A stretch of DNA of 64,000 nucleotides from Chitinophaga sp. SYP-B3965 (GCF_009647655.1 NZ_WJFD01000003.1:186001-250000), one strand, 5' to 3'. Shown: positions 15,973 through 24,499, counted from the stretch's first letter. Notes: a model not told the origin generated them from the sequence alone. Numbers and translations are program-made.

Positions 15973-18282
15973 ATGACCATAAAAAGATTATTACACATGG
16001 CTACATGCTGTGTTGCATTAGGCTTTGTTTCCTGTACAGGAACAGGAAACGACTCCACAGCACACAAAGCCGAAGTGAGCATCATCCCTTTACCGGTAAG
16101 GCTCACCACACTTCCGGATTCTTTCCTGCTGGACAAGCAGACGGCACTGGTAGCAGTTTCTCCGGAAGACAAACAGACCGCTGCACTCTTCAATGCTTTC
16201 TTTAAAGAATTAAGCGGATATGAATTAAAGATAGTGGGGAGCGGTACACCGAACGCTATCGTTTTCCAAACCCAGTTGCAAATCGACGCACCAGGCACAC
16301 CGGAAGCCTATAGCCTGAAAGTGGGAAAAGATTTTATCAGGATCCATGGGGATGATGCTGCAGGTACCTTCTACGGCATGCAAACCCTCATCCAGTTATT
16401 GCCACAGCAAAAAGCCAAGGCCTTCTGGATAACAGGCGTAGATATTTTCGATCAGCCCCGCTTTCCCTATCGCGGGTTACATTTAGATGTGGGCAGGCAC
16501 TTTTTCCCGGTAGAGTTTGTGAAGAAATACATCGACCTGCTGGCCATGCATAAGATGAACACTTTCCACTGGCATCTTACAGAAGACCAGGGCTGGCGGA
16601 TAGAGATCAAGAAATATCCTAAGCTGCAGGAAGTAGCTTCCCGCCGCAAAGAAACCATGATGGGCCATTACAATGATCAGAAGTATGATGGCAAACCATA
16701 CGGTGGTTTCTATACACAGGAGCAGATCAAGGAGGTGGTGAAATATGCTACAGAAAGACATGTAACTGTGATCCCTGAAATTGAATTACCCGGTCACTCA
16801 CTGGCTGCACTCACTGCTTATCCTCATCTTGGTTGTACCGGTGGCCCTTATGAAGTGGGTACCCGCTGGGGCGTTTATGATGATGTGTATTGCGCCGGTA
16901 ATGATTCCGTATTTACTTTCCTGCAGGATGTAATGGATGAAGTCATGATCCTCTTCCCCAGTAAATATATCCACATTGGTGGAGACGAAAGTCCGAAAGT
17001 ACGTTGGGAGAAATGTCCTAAATGCCAGAAGCGCATGAAAGATGAAGGGCTGAAAGACGAACATGCTTTACAAAGTTATTTCATTCAGCGCATGGAAAAA
17101 TACCTCAATAGCAAAGGCCGCGAGATCATTGGCTGGGATGAGATCCTCGAAGGAGGGCTTGCTCCGAATGCTACCGTGATGAGCTGGCGTGGAATTGAAG
17201 GAGGTATTGCTGCTGCCAAACAACATCACAATGTGATCATGACACCCGGCAATTATGTTTACCTCGATCATTATCAATCTCAGGGCAAAAATGAACCGCT
17301 GGCTATTGGTGGTTTTACACCGGTAAGTGAAGTATATTCTTACGAACCTATTCCCGATGAACTGACTGCAGACGAAGCAAAATACATCCGTGGTGCACAA
17401 GGCAATGTATGGACGGAATACATGAAGAACTCCGAACATGTGGAATACATGGTATACCCACGTGCCATTGCATTAGCAGAAGTATTATGGACGCCGAAAG
17501 AAAAGAAGAACTACGACAACTTCCTGGATCGTTTAAAAACACATCTGCCACTGTTGGCGATGAAGGGTGTGAATTATGCGAAACATGTATTTGAAGTACG
17601 TGGTGCAGTGGAAAGTGATGGTAAAGGCGGTGTACAGGTAAAACTGGATAGCAAACTGGATGGTGGCAAGATCACTTATACTACAGACAGCAGTGCGCCT
17701 ACCCCTTCATCTGCTGCTTACACCAATCCCATCGCTGTTCAAAAAACAGGTGTGGTACGCGCAGTAGTTTTCCAGGATGGCAAACAATACGGAAATGAAT
17801 TCTACCAGGCATTCGTTTTTCATAAAGCCGTAGGTAAAAATGTGACACTGGCTAAGCCTCCACATCAGAACTACAATCCGGGAAGCCCCTTTGCATTGGT
17901 GAATGGCATAGAAGGTGTGAAATCTTACAACGATAATCAATGGACCGGTTACAGCGGAGATAACCTGGAAGCGGTAGTAGACCTGGGTGATTCTACAGAT
18001 ATCACACAAGTGGGATTGAATACGCTGAGCTTTAAAGATCAGTGGATCTATCCTCCCAAGCAGGTAACTTTCCTCGTGTCAGCAGATGGTAAGAATTATA
18101 AAGAAGTGTATAAAGAAATTACCTTTGATGGCAGCGGCATACTCAAACTGCGTCATGCTTTAACAGATGTGAAAGCACGTTATGTAAAAGTAGTAGCTTT
18201 GAATGCGGGTAAGATACCAACAGGTGCACAGGGAGCCGGGAATCCTGCATGGTTGTTTGTGGATGAGATCATCATTAATTAG
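15973..18282 (+). CDS. Beta-N-acetylhexosaminidase, GH20 lipoprotein
   Basis: Removes terminal beta-GlcNAc or GalNAc. The 769-residue protein has a lipoprotein signal (hydrophobic residues 7-20, lipobox GFVSC with the acylated Cys at 21), an N-terminal GH20b domain and the catalytic barrel. Barrel motifs are GLHLDVGRHFFP, HMNTFHWHLTEDQGWRIE-like block (MNTFHWHLTEDQGW) and HIGGDESPK, with the catalytic pair D338-E339 of substrate-assisted catalysis. The C-terminus repeats the CHB_HEX_C domain (ITYTTDSSAPTPSS) and discoidin-like domain (YVKVVALN, VDEIIIN) of the upstream GH92 enzyme. It lies 29 bases after GH92 in the same operon and is closed by a terminator. Surface anchoring suggests action on imported or cell-surface glycans. 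Confidence 0.95.
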   Translation: MTIKRLLHMATCCVALGFVSCTGTGNDSTAHKAEVSIIPLPVRLTTLPDSFLLDKQTALVAVSPEDKQTAALFNAFFKELSGYELKIVGSGTPNAIVFQTQLQIDAPGTPEAYSLKVGKDFIRIHGDDAAGTFYGMQTLIQLLPQQKAKAFWITGVDIFDQPRFPYRGLHLDVGRHFFPVEFVKKYIDLLAMHKMNTFHWHLTEDQGWRIEIKKYPKLQEVASRRKETMMGHYNDQKYDGKPYGGFYTQEQIKEVVKYATERHVTVIPEIELPGHSLAALTAYPHLGCTGGPYEVGTRWGVYDDVYCAGNDSVFTFLQDVMDEVMILFPSKYIHIGGDESPKVRWEKCPKCQKRMKDEGLKDEHALQSYFIQRMEKYLNSKGREIIGWDEILEGGLAPNATVMSWRGIEGGIAAAKQHHNVIMTPGNYVYLDHYQSQGKNEPLAIGGFTPVSEVYSYEPIPDELTADEAKYIRGAQGNVWTEYMKNSEHVEYMVYPRAIALAEVLWTPKEKKNYDNFLDRLKTHLPLLAMKGVNYAKHVFEVRGAVESDGKGGVQVKLDSKLDGGKITYTTDSSAPTPSSAAYTNPIAVQKTGVVRAVVFQDGKQYGNEFYQAFVFHKAVGKNVTLAKPPHQNYNPGSPFALVNGIEGVKSYNDNQWTGYSGDNLEAVVDLGDSTDITQVGLNTLSFKDQWIYPPKQVTFLVSADGKNYKEVYKEITFDGSGILKLRHALTDVKARYVKVVALNAGKIPTGAQGAGNPAWLFVDEIIIN

Positions 18283-18312
18283 AAATTACTACCACCAGGT
18301 AATTGAATAAAG

Positions 18313-18345
18313 CAAAGGGCTGATCCAAAAGATCGGCCCTTTGTT
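18313..18345 (+). terminator. Terminator of the GH92-GH20 operon
   Basis: The arms CAAAGGGCTGATC and GATCGGCCCTTTG form a 13-bp stem (one wobble) with a 5-base loop, 30 bases after the GH20 stop. Confidence 0.8.
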
Positions 18346-18389
18346 ATTGATGAGTTTGCCGCGCTGCAAAGGGCGGTTTTTTTCTTTTT

Positions 18390-18515
18390 TGGGGATGAGT
18401 TCCTTTCCTCTTTCTAATATTTGGGGAAGGTGTTCCTTTCCTCTTGCTAATATTGGGGAATGTGTTCCTTTCCTCTTGCTAATATTTGGGGAAGAAGTTC
18501 CTTTCCTCTCTCTAA
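18390..18515. repeat. Tandem repeat, four copies of a ~33-bp unit
   Basis: The unit begins GTTCCTTTCCTCT and continues with CTAATATTTGGGGAA. Copies start at 18399, 18432, 18464 and 18497 (steps of 33, 32 and 33); the last is truncated after CTAATA. The array occupies most of the 305-bp gap between the GH20 gene and the tryptophan-rich protein gene. The forward frame through it has no coding character. Confidence 0.85.
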
Positions 18516-18548
18516 TAAATAACCGGTACGGAAGTACCGGTCGTTTAT
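18514..18548 (-). terminator. Probable terminator of the tryptophan-rich protein gene
   Basis: ACCGGTAC and GTACCGGT (18522-18529 and 18534-18541) form an 8-bp perfect stem with a GGAA loop (TTCC on the minus strand). ATAAA/TTTAT pairs extend it outside. On the minus strand it lies 40 bases past the stop codon. Confidence 0.55.
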
Positions 18549-18587
18549 CTATATGCTATTCGTGACTCTTTGTTACACCCCGAGTCA

Positions 18588-18998
18588 TTATTTTGCGTTG
18601 ACCCATAAGGTCCATTTTGCATCAAATTTGTACCATTCACCTTTAGGCCCTTCCCATTTCCATTCCGGCACTTCGCTGAAATTTTTACCATTATCAGCCG
18701 TCCACCACAATTTCCCTTCCCCTATCTTGAGCCATTTGCCATCTTTATCAGCCCACATGCCACCTTCTACCGCTGCCCATTTCTTCCCGTCCGTACTCCA
18801 CCATAACTGCGCATTCTTATCCAATTTGTACCAATACATTTTACCATCTTTCATACCTGCCCATGTACCCGTTTTTGATTTCGCAAAATCAAAGTAGTTT
18901 TCAGTTATGTGACCGGAAGGTGTAACTGCCTGGGTTACGGCAATACTCGTCGTCAACATCAGGAAAACACCTGACGCTACTAGTAACATCTTTTTCAT
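18588..18998 (-). CDS. Secreted tryptophan-rich repeat protein, unknown function
   Basis: I do not recognise this family. The 136-residue product starts with a signal peptide (MKK, then hydrophobic residues 5-24). The mature part contains 14 tryptophans, about 10 percent of the whole protein, in an approximately 30-35 residue repeat of the form DGKxxW-K-LWW(S/T)xDxGKxW. LWWSTDGKKW and LWWTADNGKNF are the clearest pair, with a third degenerate copy (GEWYKFDAKWTLW) at the C-terminus. No cysteine is present in the mature protein. Such periodic Trp/Lys/Gly pattern suggests a small beta-repeat, possibly carbohydrate- or surface-binding. It stands alone, convergent with the GH20 operon and divergent from the nagB fusion gene. 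Confidence 0.75.
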   Translation of the reverse strand: MKKMLLVASGVFLMLTTSIAVTQAVTPSGHITENYFDFAKSKTGTWAGMKDGKMYWYKLDKNAQLWWSTDGKKWAAVEGGMWADKDGKWLKIGEGKLWWTADNGKNFSEVPEWKWEGPKGEWYKFDAKWTLWVNAK

Positions 18999-19218
18999 CA
19001 GTAATTGGTTTTGATTAGCAGGATTGGTTATTAAGTTGCTGAATATAAGTACGCAAGCGAAAAGAATTTGGATTTAAATTAGTGTAGATTAACATTCGAG
19101 GATGCAATCCATTGCAAGAAGTTGCTAATATGTTAATTTTTCCCGTTAGCAGGGGCTTTCAAATAGTAAATCATAAATTTTTGACAACTTTCCCTACATT
19201 TTGACTAATTTTCGGGCT

Positions 19219-19232
19219 CGTTTTTAAAAACG
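19219..19232. promoter_or_regulatory. Perfect 14-bp palindrome CGTTTTTAAAAACG before the nagB fusion
   Basis: It is self-complementary over 14 bases and ends 19 bases before the start codon of the nagB fusion. It has the half-sites in inverted order relative to the two AAACGTTT palindromes, so a different protein or chance is possible. Confidence 0.3.
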
Positions 19233-19251
19233 CATTTAAAATACTTGAACA

Positions 19252-21174
19252 ATGACCATTAATCACCAGGAAATTGAACTGATAGACAGTTTTGAGCAGA
19301 TTTCCGTGGACATCCACCCTACAGCCAAGGACGGATCGAAAGCAGTGGCAAAAGAAATCGCCGCCCTCATCCGTGAGAAACAAGCAGCAAAAGAGCCAGC
19401 AGTGCTGGGTTTAGCTACAGGATCAACACCCAAATACCTGTATGCTGAACTGGTACGCCTCCACAAAGAAGAAGGCCTCAGTTTTAAGAACGTGGTAACC
19501 TTTAACCTGGATGAGTACTACCCCATTGAGCCGGATGCCTTACAGAGCTACAACCGGTTCATGAAAGAACAATTATTTAATCATATTGATATCCCAGAAG
19601 GGAATTACCATATTCCGGATGGCACTGTGCCCAAGGAAAAGATCAAAGCCTACGCAGAAGCTTACGAGCGCAAGATCGAAGAAGCTGGTGGCATAGATAT
19701 CCAGATCCTGGGTATCGGCAACAACGGCCACATTGGTTTCAATGAACCAGGTGCCAACATCAACTCTCACACCCGCCTCGTTACGCTGGATAATTCCACC
19801 CGCCTGGCTAATGCATATGAGTTTTCTAACATGAGCGCGGTTCCCCGCCTGGCCGTAACAATGGGCATCAGCACCATTATGAAAGCCAAAAAGGTGGTCC
19901 TGCTGGCATGGGGTTCTCATAAAGCCAAGATCGTTTGCCGCTCTGTGGAAGGCCACAGCACTGACCAGGTGCCGGCTTCTCTCTTACAGCAACATCGCAA
20001 TTGTGTATTCGTGGTAGACGAACAGGCTGCTGCAGAACTGACCCGTTATAAAGAGCCTTGGCTCACCGGAGATTGTGAATGGACGCCTAAACTGATCCGC
20101 AAAGCGGTAACCAGCCTGGCGCTCAAATTGAACAAGCCCATCCTGATGCTCACGGATAAGGACTATAACAATAATGGTCTGAACGACCTTATCGTACAAT
20201 ATGGTTCTGCCTATGAGCTGAATATCGAAGAATTCAACGCTATCCGGGATACCATTACCGGCTGGCCTGGCGGAAAACCAGGTACCCAGCTGCCTAATCA
20301 TCCTGAACGTTCCGAACCGGAACATAAACGCGCCCTGATCTTCTCTCCCCACCCTGATGATGATATCATCTCCATGGGCGGCACTTTCATTCGCCTGCAC
20401 GAACAAGGTCATGATGTACACGTAGCTTATCAGACATCCGGTAACATTGCTGTTACAGATGAATTCCTGCTGCGTTTCATCGATTTCGCCGTAGGTTTTG
20501 AAGGAATGTTTGACATAGACAGAAGCAAAAGCTCCCAGATCCTGGAAGATGCGAAAGCCTTCATCCAGATCAAAAAGCCCAGCCAGAAAGATACTGCTGA
20601 GATCCGTGCCATTAAAGGTCTGATCCGCCGTTGTGAAGCAAAAGCCACTTGCCGTTACGTGGGCATCAAGGAAGAAAATGCACACTTCCAGAACCTGCCT
20701 TTCTACGAAACCGGCCTGGTGGAAAAGAAACCCATGGGTGAAGAAGACGTACAACTCACAGTAGACCTGCTGCGTCAGCTGAAACCACAACAGATCTTCT
20801 GCGCAGGAGACCTCGCTGACCCACATGGTACCCACAAAGTTTGCCTCGATGTTATCTTCGAAGCCATCAACAGGCTGAAGAATGAAGACTGGATGAAGGA
20901 TTGCTGGGTTTGGTTATATAAAGGCGCATGGCAGGAATGGGATATCCACGAAATTGAAATGGCAGTACCTATGAGTCCTGACCAGATCATGCAAAAACGC
21001 CTGGGTATCTTTATTCACCAGAGCCAGAAAGACGTTGTGCCATTCCAGGGTACGGATGCCCGTGAGTTCTGGCAACGTGCTGAAGAACGCAACGCCAATA
21101 CTGCAGACCTGTATGACCGTTTGGGATTACAGAAATACGCAGCCATGGAAGCATTCGTTCGCTACCACTTCTAG
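19252..21174 (+). CDS. nagB: Glucosamine-6-phosphate deaminase fused to PIG-L (LmbE) deacetylase domain
   Basis: Two-domain cytoplasmic enzyme of 640 residues. Residues 1 to about 280 are a NagB-type deaminase/isomerase that turns glucosamine-6-phosphate into fructose-6-phosphate plus ammonia: LGLATGSTPKYLY near 52-64, FNLDEYYP near 85-92 and GIGNNGHIGFNEPG near 155-168. After a linker, residues from about 360 form a PIG-L/LmbE deacetylase with the zinc motif SPHPDDD (H367, D369-D371) and a later GDLADPHGTHKVC block. The fused form is, from memory, common in Bacteroidota. No nagA is in the window, so the PIG-L half may deacetylate GlcNAc-6-phosphate, coupling both steps; this is inferred. It has its own promoter region, and a terminator follows. 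Confidence 0.9.
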   Translation: MTINHQEIELIDSFEQISVDIHPTAKDGSKAVAKEIAALIREKQAAKEPAVLGLATGSTPKYLYAELVRLHKEEGLSFKNVVTFNLDEYYPIEPDALQSYNRFMKEQLFNHIDIPEGNYHIPDGTVPKEKIKAYAEAYERKIEEAGGIDIQILGIGNNGHIGFNEPGANINSHTRLVTLDNSTRLANAYEFSNMSAVPRLAVTMGISTIMKAKKVVLLAWGSHKAKIVCRSVEGHSTDQVPASLLQQHRNCVFVVDEQAAAELTRYKEPWLTGDCEWTPKLIRKAVTSLALKLNKPILMLTDKDYNNNGLNDLIVQYGSAYELNIEEFNAIRDTITGWPGGKPGTQLPNHPERSEPEHKRALIFSPHPDDDIISMGGTFIRLHEQGHDVHVAYQTSGNIAVTDEFLLRFIDFAVGFEGMFDIDRSKSSQILEDAKAFIQIKKPSQKDTAEIRAIKGLIRRCEAKATCRYVGIKEENAHFQNLPFYETGLVEKKPMGEEDVQLTVDLLRQLKPQQIFCAGDLADPHGTHKVCLDVIFEAINRLKNEDWMKDCWVWLYKGAWQEWDIHEIEMAVPMSPDQIMQKRLGIFIHQSQKDVVPFQGTDAREFWQRAEERNANTADLYDRLGLQKYAAMEAFVRYHF

Positions 21175-21196
21175 TTCTAAGATTGTCATTTGCTAT

Positions 21197-21233
21197 AAAA
21201 AAAGGGCTCAACATTAGTTGGGCCCTTTTTTAT
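21197..21233 (+). terminator. Terminator after the nagB fusion gene
   Basis: AAAGGGCTCAA and TTGGGCCCTTT form a stem with one wobble pair, followed by a T run. It ends just before the rmuC promoter element. Confidence 0.85.
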
Positions 21234-21241
21234 TAACTTTG
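21234..21241 (+). promoter_or_regulatory. TAnnTTTG promoter element of rmuC
   Basis: TAACTTTG matches the Bacteroidota -7 consensus and lies six bases before the ATG at 21248, implying a very short or absent leader. No convincing -33 TTTG is seen at the right distance. Confidence 0.45.
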
Positions 21242-21247
21242 CGAACT

Positions 21248-22612
21248 ATGAATGTGACCCTTTTAGCCGGTTTGATCATCGGGCTGTTTTCCGGCGGCCT
21301 GCTAACCTGGCTCTTCTTCCGGAAACATTACATTCCCCGCCATCAGGCGATGACCCGTCAACAGGTGAATGAAGAATATGTGGTGCGGGATATGTTCGAC
21401 AATCTTCAATACACGCTTGTGGAAAGGGAGAAAGAGATAGAACGCAAAGCAAAGGACATTATCAGCCTCAGCAGTCAGCTCTCCGCCCTTCAGGTAGAAA
21501 AGGATAAGCTCAACGAGAAACTCGCTGATTTTGGGCAGGAACTGCTCAAAATGCAGGAGAACAACCGGGAACAATTCCGGAACATGGCCACAGACATCCT
21601 CCGCGAAAAAAGCAAAGACTTCGAGGAAACCAACAAAACCTCCCTCGATCACATCCTTGCCCCACTCAAAACAGATATCGGCCAGTTTAAGAAAACCATA
21701 GAAGACACCCGTAAAGAAGATATCCAGGAATTCACTTCGCTCAAAAAAGAGATCGAATCCCTCTCCAAACTAAATGTACAACTCAGTGAAGATGCACAAC
21801 GCCTCGCCGGCGCATTACGTTCTGATGTGAAAGTACAGGGGAATTGGGGAGAAGATAGATTAAAACTGATCCTGGAATCTGAAGGCCTTCAAAAATATAT
21901 CGACTTCACCAGTGAAGAAGTATTACGTGATACAGAAGAAGATCGTAACCGCCGCCCTGATATTATCCTCAGGCTGCCGGATGGTAAACATCTGGTGATA
22001 GACAGCAAAGTATCATTGAATGCATATGTTGCTTATTTCAATGCCAGTGATCCGGAAGAAAAGAAAGCTTACATGAAACAACTGGTGCGGAACATCAATG
22101 AACATATTGATGAATTGTCCGCCAAGAACTATCATGCACTTAGTGGTCTCAATACACCGGATTTCGTTTTCATGTTCATGCATTTTGAATCTGCATTGAC
22201 CCTGGCATTAAATGAAAACCCGGAGATCTTCAACCGTGCCCTGAAGAAAAAGATCGTGCTGATCACACCTTCTACCCTGGTGGCTACATTTAAGATCGTA
22301 AGGCTCCTGTGGCAGAATGAGAACCGCGTGCGGAATGTAGAAGAGATCTTCCGCCAATGCGGCCTGCTGTATGATAAGTTCATTTCGTTCCTGGATGAGA
22401 TGAACAAGGTGGGCAACAATCTCCGCCAGGCCGGCAACGCTTATGATGATGCGATGAAGCGACTGAAAGATGGTAAACGCAAAGGCGATACGATCATCGG
22501 GAAATTTGAAATGATCAAAGACCTCGATGCAAAAACAACAAAACATTTACCGGACAACCTGATAACAGAAATTGACTTACTCTTTCCGGAAGAGAACATT
22601 AAAGCAGATTAA
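21248..22612 (+). CDS. rmuC: DNA recombination protein RmuC
   Basis: RmuC-family protein, thought to limit inversions at short repeats, with a restriction-endonuclease-like core. The ATG at 21248 gives 454 residues; an upstream TTG at 21218 lies inside the terminator hairpin and is rejected. There is an N-terminal membrane anchor (residues 4-22), a long coiled coil (about 35-190), and the RmuC core with GNWGEDRLKLILE from about 198, RRPDIILRLPDG and DSKVSLNAY near 252-260 (PD-(D/E)xK-like acidic and Lys residues). It is followed six bases later by the DUF2071 gene. Confidence 0.92.
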   Translation: MNVTLLAGLIIGLFSGGLLTWLFFRKHYIPRHQAMTRQQVNEEYVVRDMFDNLQYTLVEREKEIERKAKDIISLSSQLSALQVEKDKLNEKLADFGQELLKMQENNREQFRNMATDILREKSKDFEETNKTSLDHILAPLKTDIGQFKKTIEDTRKEDIQEFTSLKKEIESLSKLNVQLSEDAQRLAGALRSDVKVQGNWGEDRLKLILESEGLQKYIDFTSEEVLRDTEEDRNRRPDIILRLPDGKHLVIDSKVSLNAYVAYFNASDPEEKKAYMKQLVRNINEHIDELSAKNYHALSGLNTPDFVFMFMHFESALTLALNENPEIFNRALKKKIVLITPSTLVATFKIVRLLWQNENRVRNVEEIFRQCGLLYDKFISFLDEMNKVGNNLRQAGNAYDDAMKRLKDGKRKGDTIIGKFEMIKDLDAKTTKHLPDNLITEIDLLFPEENIKAD

Positions 22613-22617
22613 CACCT

Positions 22618-23337
22618 ATGCCTGAAAAATTCCTGACGGCCCAGTGGAGGAACTTACTCATGGCCAACTTTGAAATAGACGCATCAGTATTACGTAGTTA
22701 TGTTCCTTATGGCACTGAATTGGATGAATGGAATGGTAAACATTATGTGAGTCTTGTAGGGTTCCTTTTCCAGGATACCCGTGTAATAGGGCTTTCTGTT
22801 CCCTTTCATAGAAACTTTGAAGAAGTGAACCTTCGTTTTTATGTGCGGTATAAACATGCAGAAGGCTGGAGAAGAGGCGTGGTATTTGTAAAAGAGTTCG
22901 TGCCCAAAAGAATGATCACGATGGTAGCGAACGCTTTGTATGGTGAAAAATATGCTACCCTCCCCATGCGTCATATCTGGGAGGACCAGGATCAGCAACG
23001 CATGAAGGTACGCTATGAATGGAAATCCGGAGAGCATTGGAATCATCTGGAAGCCATAGCAGATAAGGCTGCTACAATTGTTGTTCCTGGTACCAAAGAA
23101 CATTTTATCACAGAACATTACTGGGGATATGCGCAATTGAAAGGACAACAAACTTTTCAATACCAGGTAACACATCCCAGCTGGCGTGTACATCTGGTAC
23201 ATGAATATTCTTTCAATTGTGATACAGAAGCCCTCTATGGCAGCAGGTTTGTAGACACCTTCTGCCAAACACCGGCATCCGTTTTCCTGGCAGAAGGATC
23301 AGACATTGAAGTCATGAAAGGAAAAGCATTGATATGA
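22618..23337 (+). CDS. DUF2071 (YqjF-like) protein
   Basis: Member of the DUF2071/YqjF family, which has the acetoacetate-decarboxylase-like fold; no reaction is established. It has 239 residues with the family blocks WRNLLMANFEID near 11-22, SLVGFLFQDTRVIG, FEEVNLRFYVRYK, RGVVFVKEFVPK and an H-rich central region; no signal peptide. It lies 5 bases after rmuC and its stop overlaps the GNAT start by four bases (ATGA), so it is in one operon with the acetyltransferase, amidotransferase and YpdA genes. A second, divergent family member is at 55397. Confidence 0.8.
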   Translation: MPEKFLTAQWRNLLMANFEIDASVLRSYVPYGTELDEWNGKHYVSLVGFLFQDTRVIGLSVPFHRNFEEVNLRFYVRYKHAEGWRRGVVFVKEFVPKRMITMVANALYGEKYATLPMRHIWEDQDQQRMKVRYEWKSGEHWNHLEAIADKAATIVVPGTKEHFITEHYWGYAQLKGQQTFQYQVTHPSWRVHLVHEYSFNCDTEALYGSRFVDTFCQTPASVFLAEGSDIEVMKGKALI

Positions 23338-23816
23338 TAACGATCAAACCATTTGAGCCTGCATTTACAGAAGCCTTGATCACATTCATACTGGACATCC
23401 AGCAGAATGAGTTCGGCCTGCCTATCAAAAGAGAAGATCAATCTGATCTCGCTAATATCCCCGAAGAATTTCAACAGGGCAAGAGCAATTTCTGGATAGC
23501 AGTGGATGTGGATCAATTGATCGGCACCATTGCGCTCTCAGACCTCGGCGCTGGCAAAGCAGCCCTGCGAAAAATGTTTGTGCATAAGGATTACAGAGGC
23601 GCTACACACGGCCTGGCAATGAAACTACTAAACACTTTGATCACCTGGGCCAAAGAACAACAATTGTCCGATCTCTATCTCGGCACAGCAGATAAACTAC
23701 ATGCCGCACATCGCTTTTATGAAAAGAACGGTTTTGTGCTTGTAACTCGAAATGAAGTACCGGATGGAAAATACATCATGGCCGTTGATACCAAATTTTA
23801 TCATTTAGCTTTATAA
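23334..23816 (+). CDS. GNAT family N-acetyltransferase
   Basis: Acetyl-CoA-dependent N-acetyltransferase of unknown substrate. It has 160 residues with GNAT features: the strand GTIALSDLG, then LRKMFVHKDYRGATHGLAMKLL (V-D-Y-R-G-x-x-x-G acetyl-CoA loop near residues 83-95) and AHRFYEKNGFVLV near the end. It overlaps the DUF2071 stop by four bases and precedes the amidotransferase gene by two bases. Confidence 0.86.
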   Translation: MITIKPFEPAFTEALITFILDIQQNEFGLPIKREDQSDLANIPEEFQQGKSNFWIAVDVDQLIGTIALSDLGAGKAALRKMFVHKDYRGATHGLAMKLLNTLITWAKEQQLSDLYLGTADKLHAAHRFYEKNGFVLVTRNEVPDGKYIMAVDTKFYHLAL

Positions 23817-23818
23817 AG

Positions 23819-24490
23819 ATGCGTATCCATTATTTCCAACACGTAACATTTGAAGGCCTTGGTTATATCGCCAACTGGGCAACAGAAAAAGGCCATACCG
23901 TTACCGTAACAAAGTGGTATGAATCTCCCGCACTCCCTGCCCTCGAAGACTTCGACATGTTAATAGTAATGGGCGGTTCCATGGGCGTATACGAAGAAGA
24001 CATCTATCCCTGGTTAAGCATAGAAAAAGAATTTATCCGCAAAGCCATTGCAGCCAATAAACCGGTATTGGGCATTTGCCTTGGCTCACAACTGATAGCC
24101 GCTGCACTGGGGGCTCGCGTGTATCCTAACAAACAAAAAGAGATCGGTTGGTTCCCTGTTCAGTTCCATGATGCCATAGCACCTTCGCCCACTACCGTAT
24201 TACACTGGCATGGGGATACATTTGATCTGCCGGAAAATGCAGTACACCTGGCAGAAACTTCCATCTGTAAAAATCAGGCTTACCGCATCGGGGATCGGGT
24301 GATAGGATTACAGTTCCATTTTGAAATGACGCCCGAAGCACTGGATGTAATGATCAGTCATTGTGAAAAGGACTTAATACCAGACACCTATGTGCAAACA
24401 GCCGCAGAGATCCAGGCAAACGCACATTACGCACAAAACACAAATATCCTGTTAAGCAAGCTGCTGGACGGGTTGGAAAAATTGGCTTAA
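23819..24490 (+). CDS. Class I glutamine amidotransferase-like protein
   Basis: Stand-alone GATase1 domain, 223 residues, similar to GMP synthase-type amidotransferases. Visible motifs are LIVMGGSMGVYE near 43-54, the nucleophile elbow GICLGSQ with C87, HWHGDTF and the His-x-Glu pair in GLQFHFEMTPE. The catalytic triad is therefore complete. With no partner synthase nearby the acceptor is unknown; related proteins hydrolyse gamma-glutamyl compounds. It is third in the four-gene operon. Confidence 0.85.
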   Translation: MRIHYFQHVTFEGLGYIANWATEKGHTVTVTKWYESPALPALEDFDMLIVMGGSMGVYEEDIYPWLSIEKEFIRKAIAANKPVLGICLGSQLIAAALGARVYPNKQKEIGWFPVQFHDAIAPSPTTVLHWHGDTFDLPENAVHLAETSICKNQAYRIGDRVIGLQFHFEMTPEALDVMISHCEKDLIPDTYVQTAAEIQANAHYAQNTNILLSKLLDGLEKLA

Positions 24491-24499
24491 ATTAGAGGA

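Noticed and set aside
18341..18565. Open frame through the 33-bp tandem repeat
   Set aside because: The frame stays open only because the unit is a multiple of three in most copies; it has no family resemblance and runs through a terminator.
18553..18897. Open frame opposite the tryptophan-rich protein
   Set aside because: Antisense shadow; the minus-strand frame has a signal peptide and regular repeats.
19984..20835. 283-residue frame opposite the nagB fusion
   Set aside because: Antisense to two well-conserved domains and without coding character.
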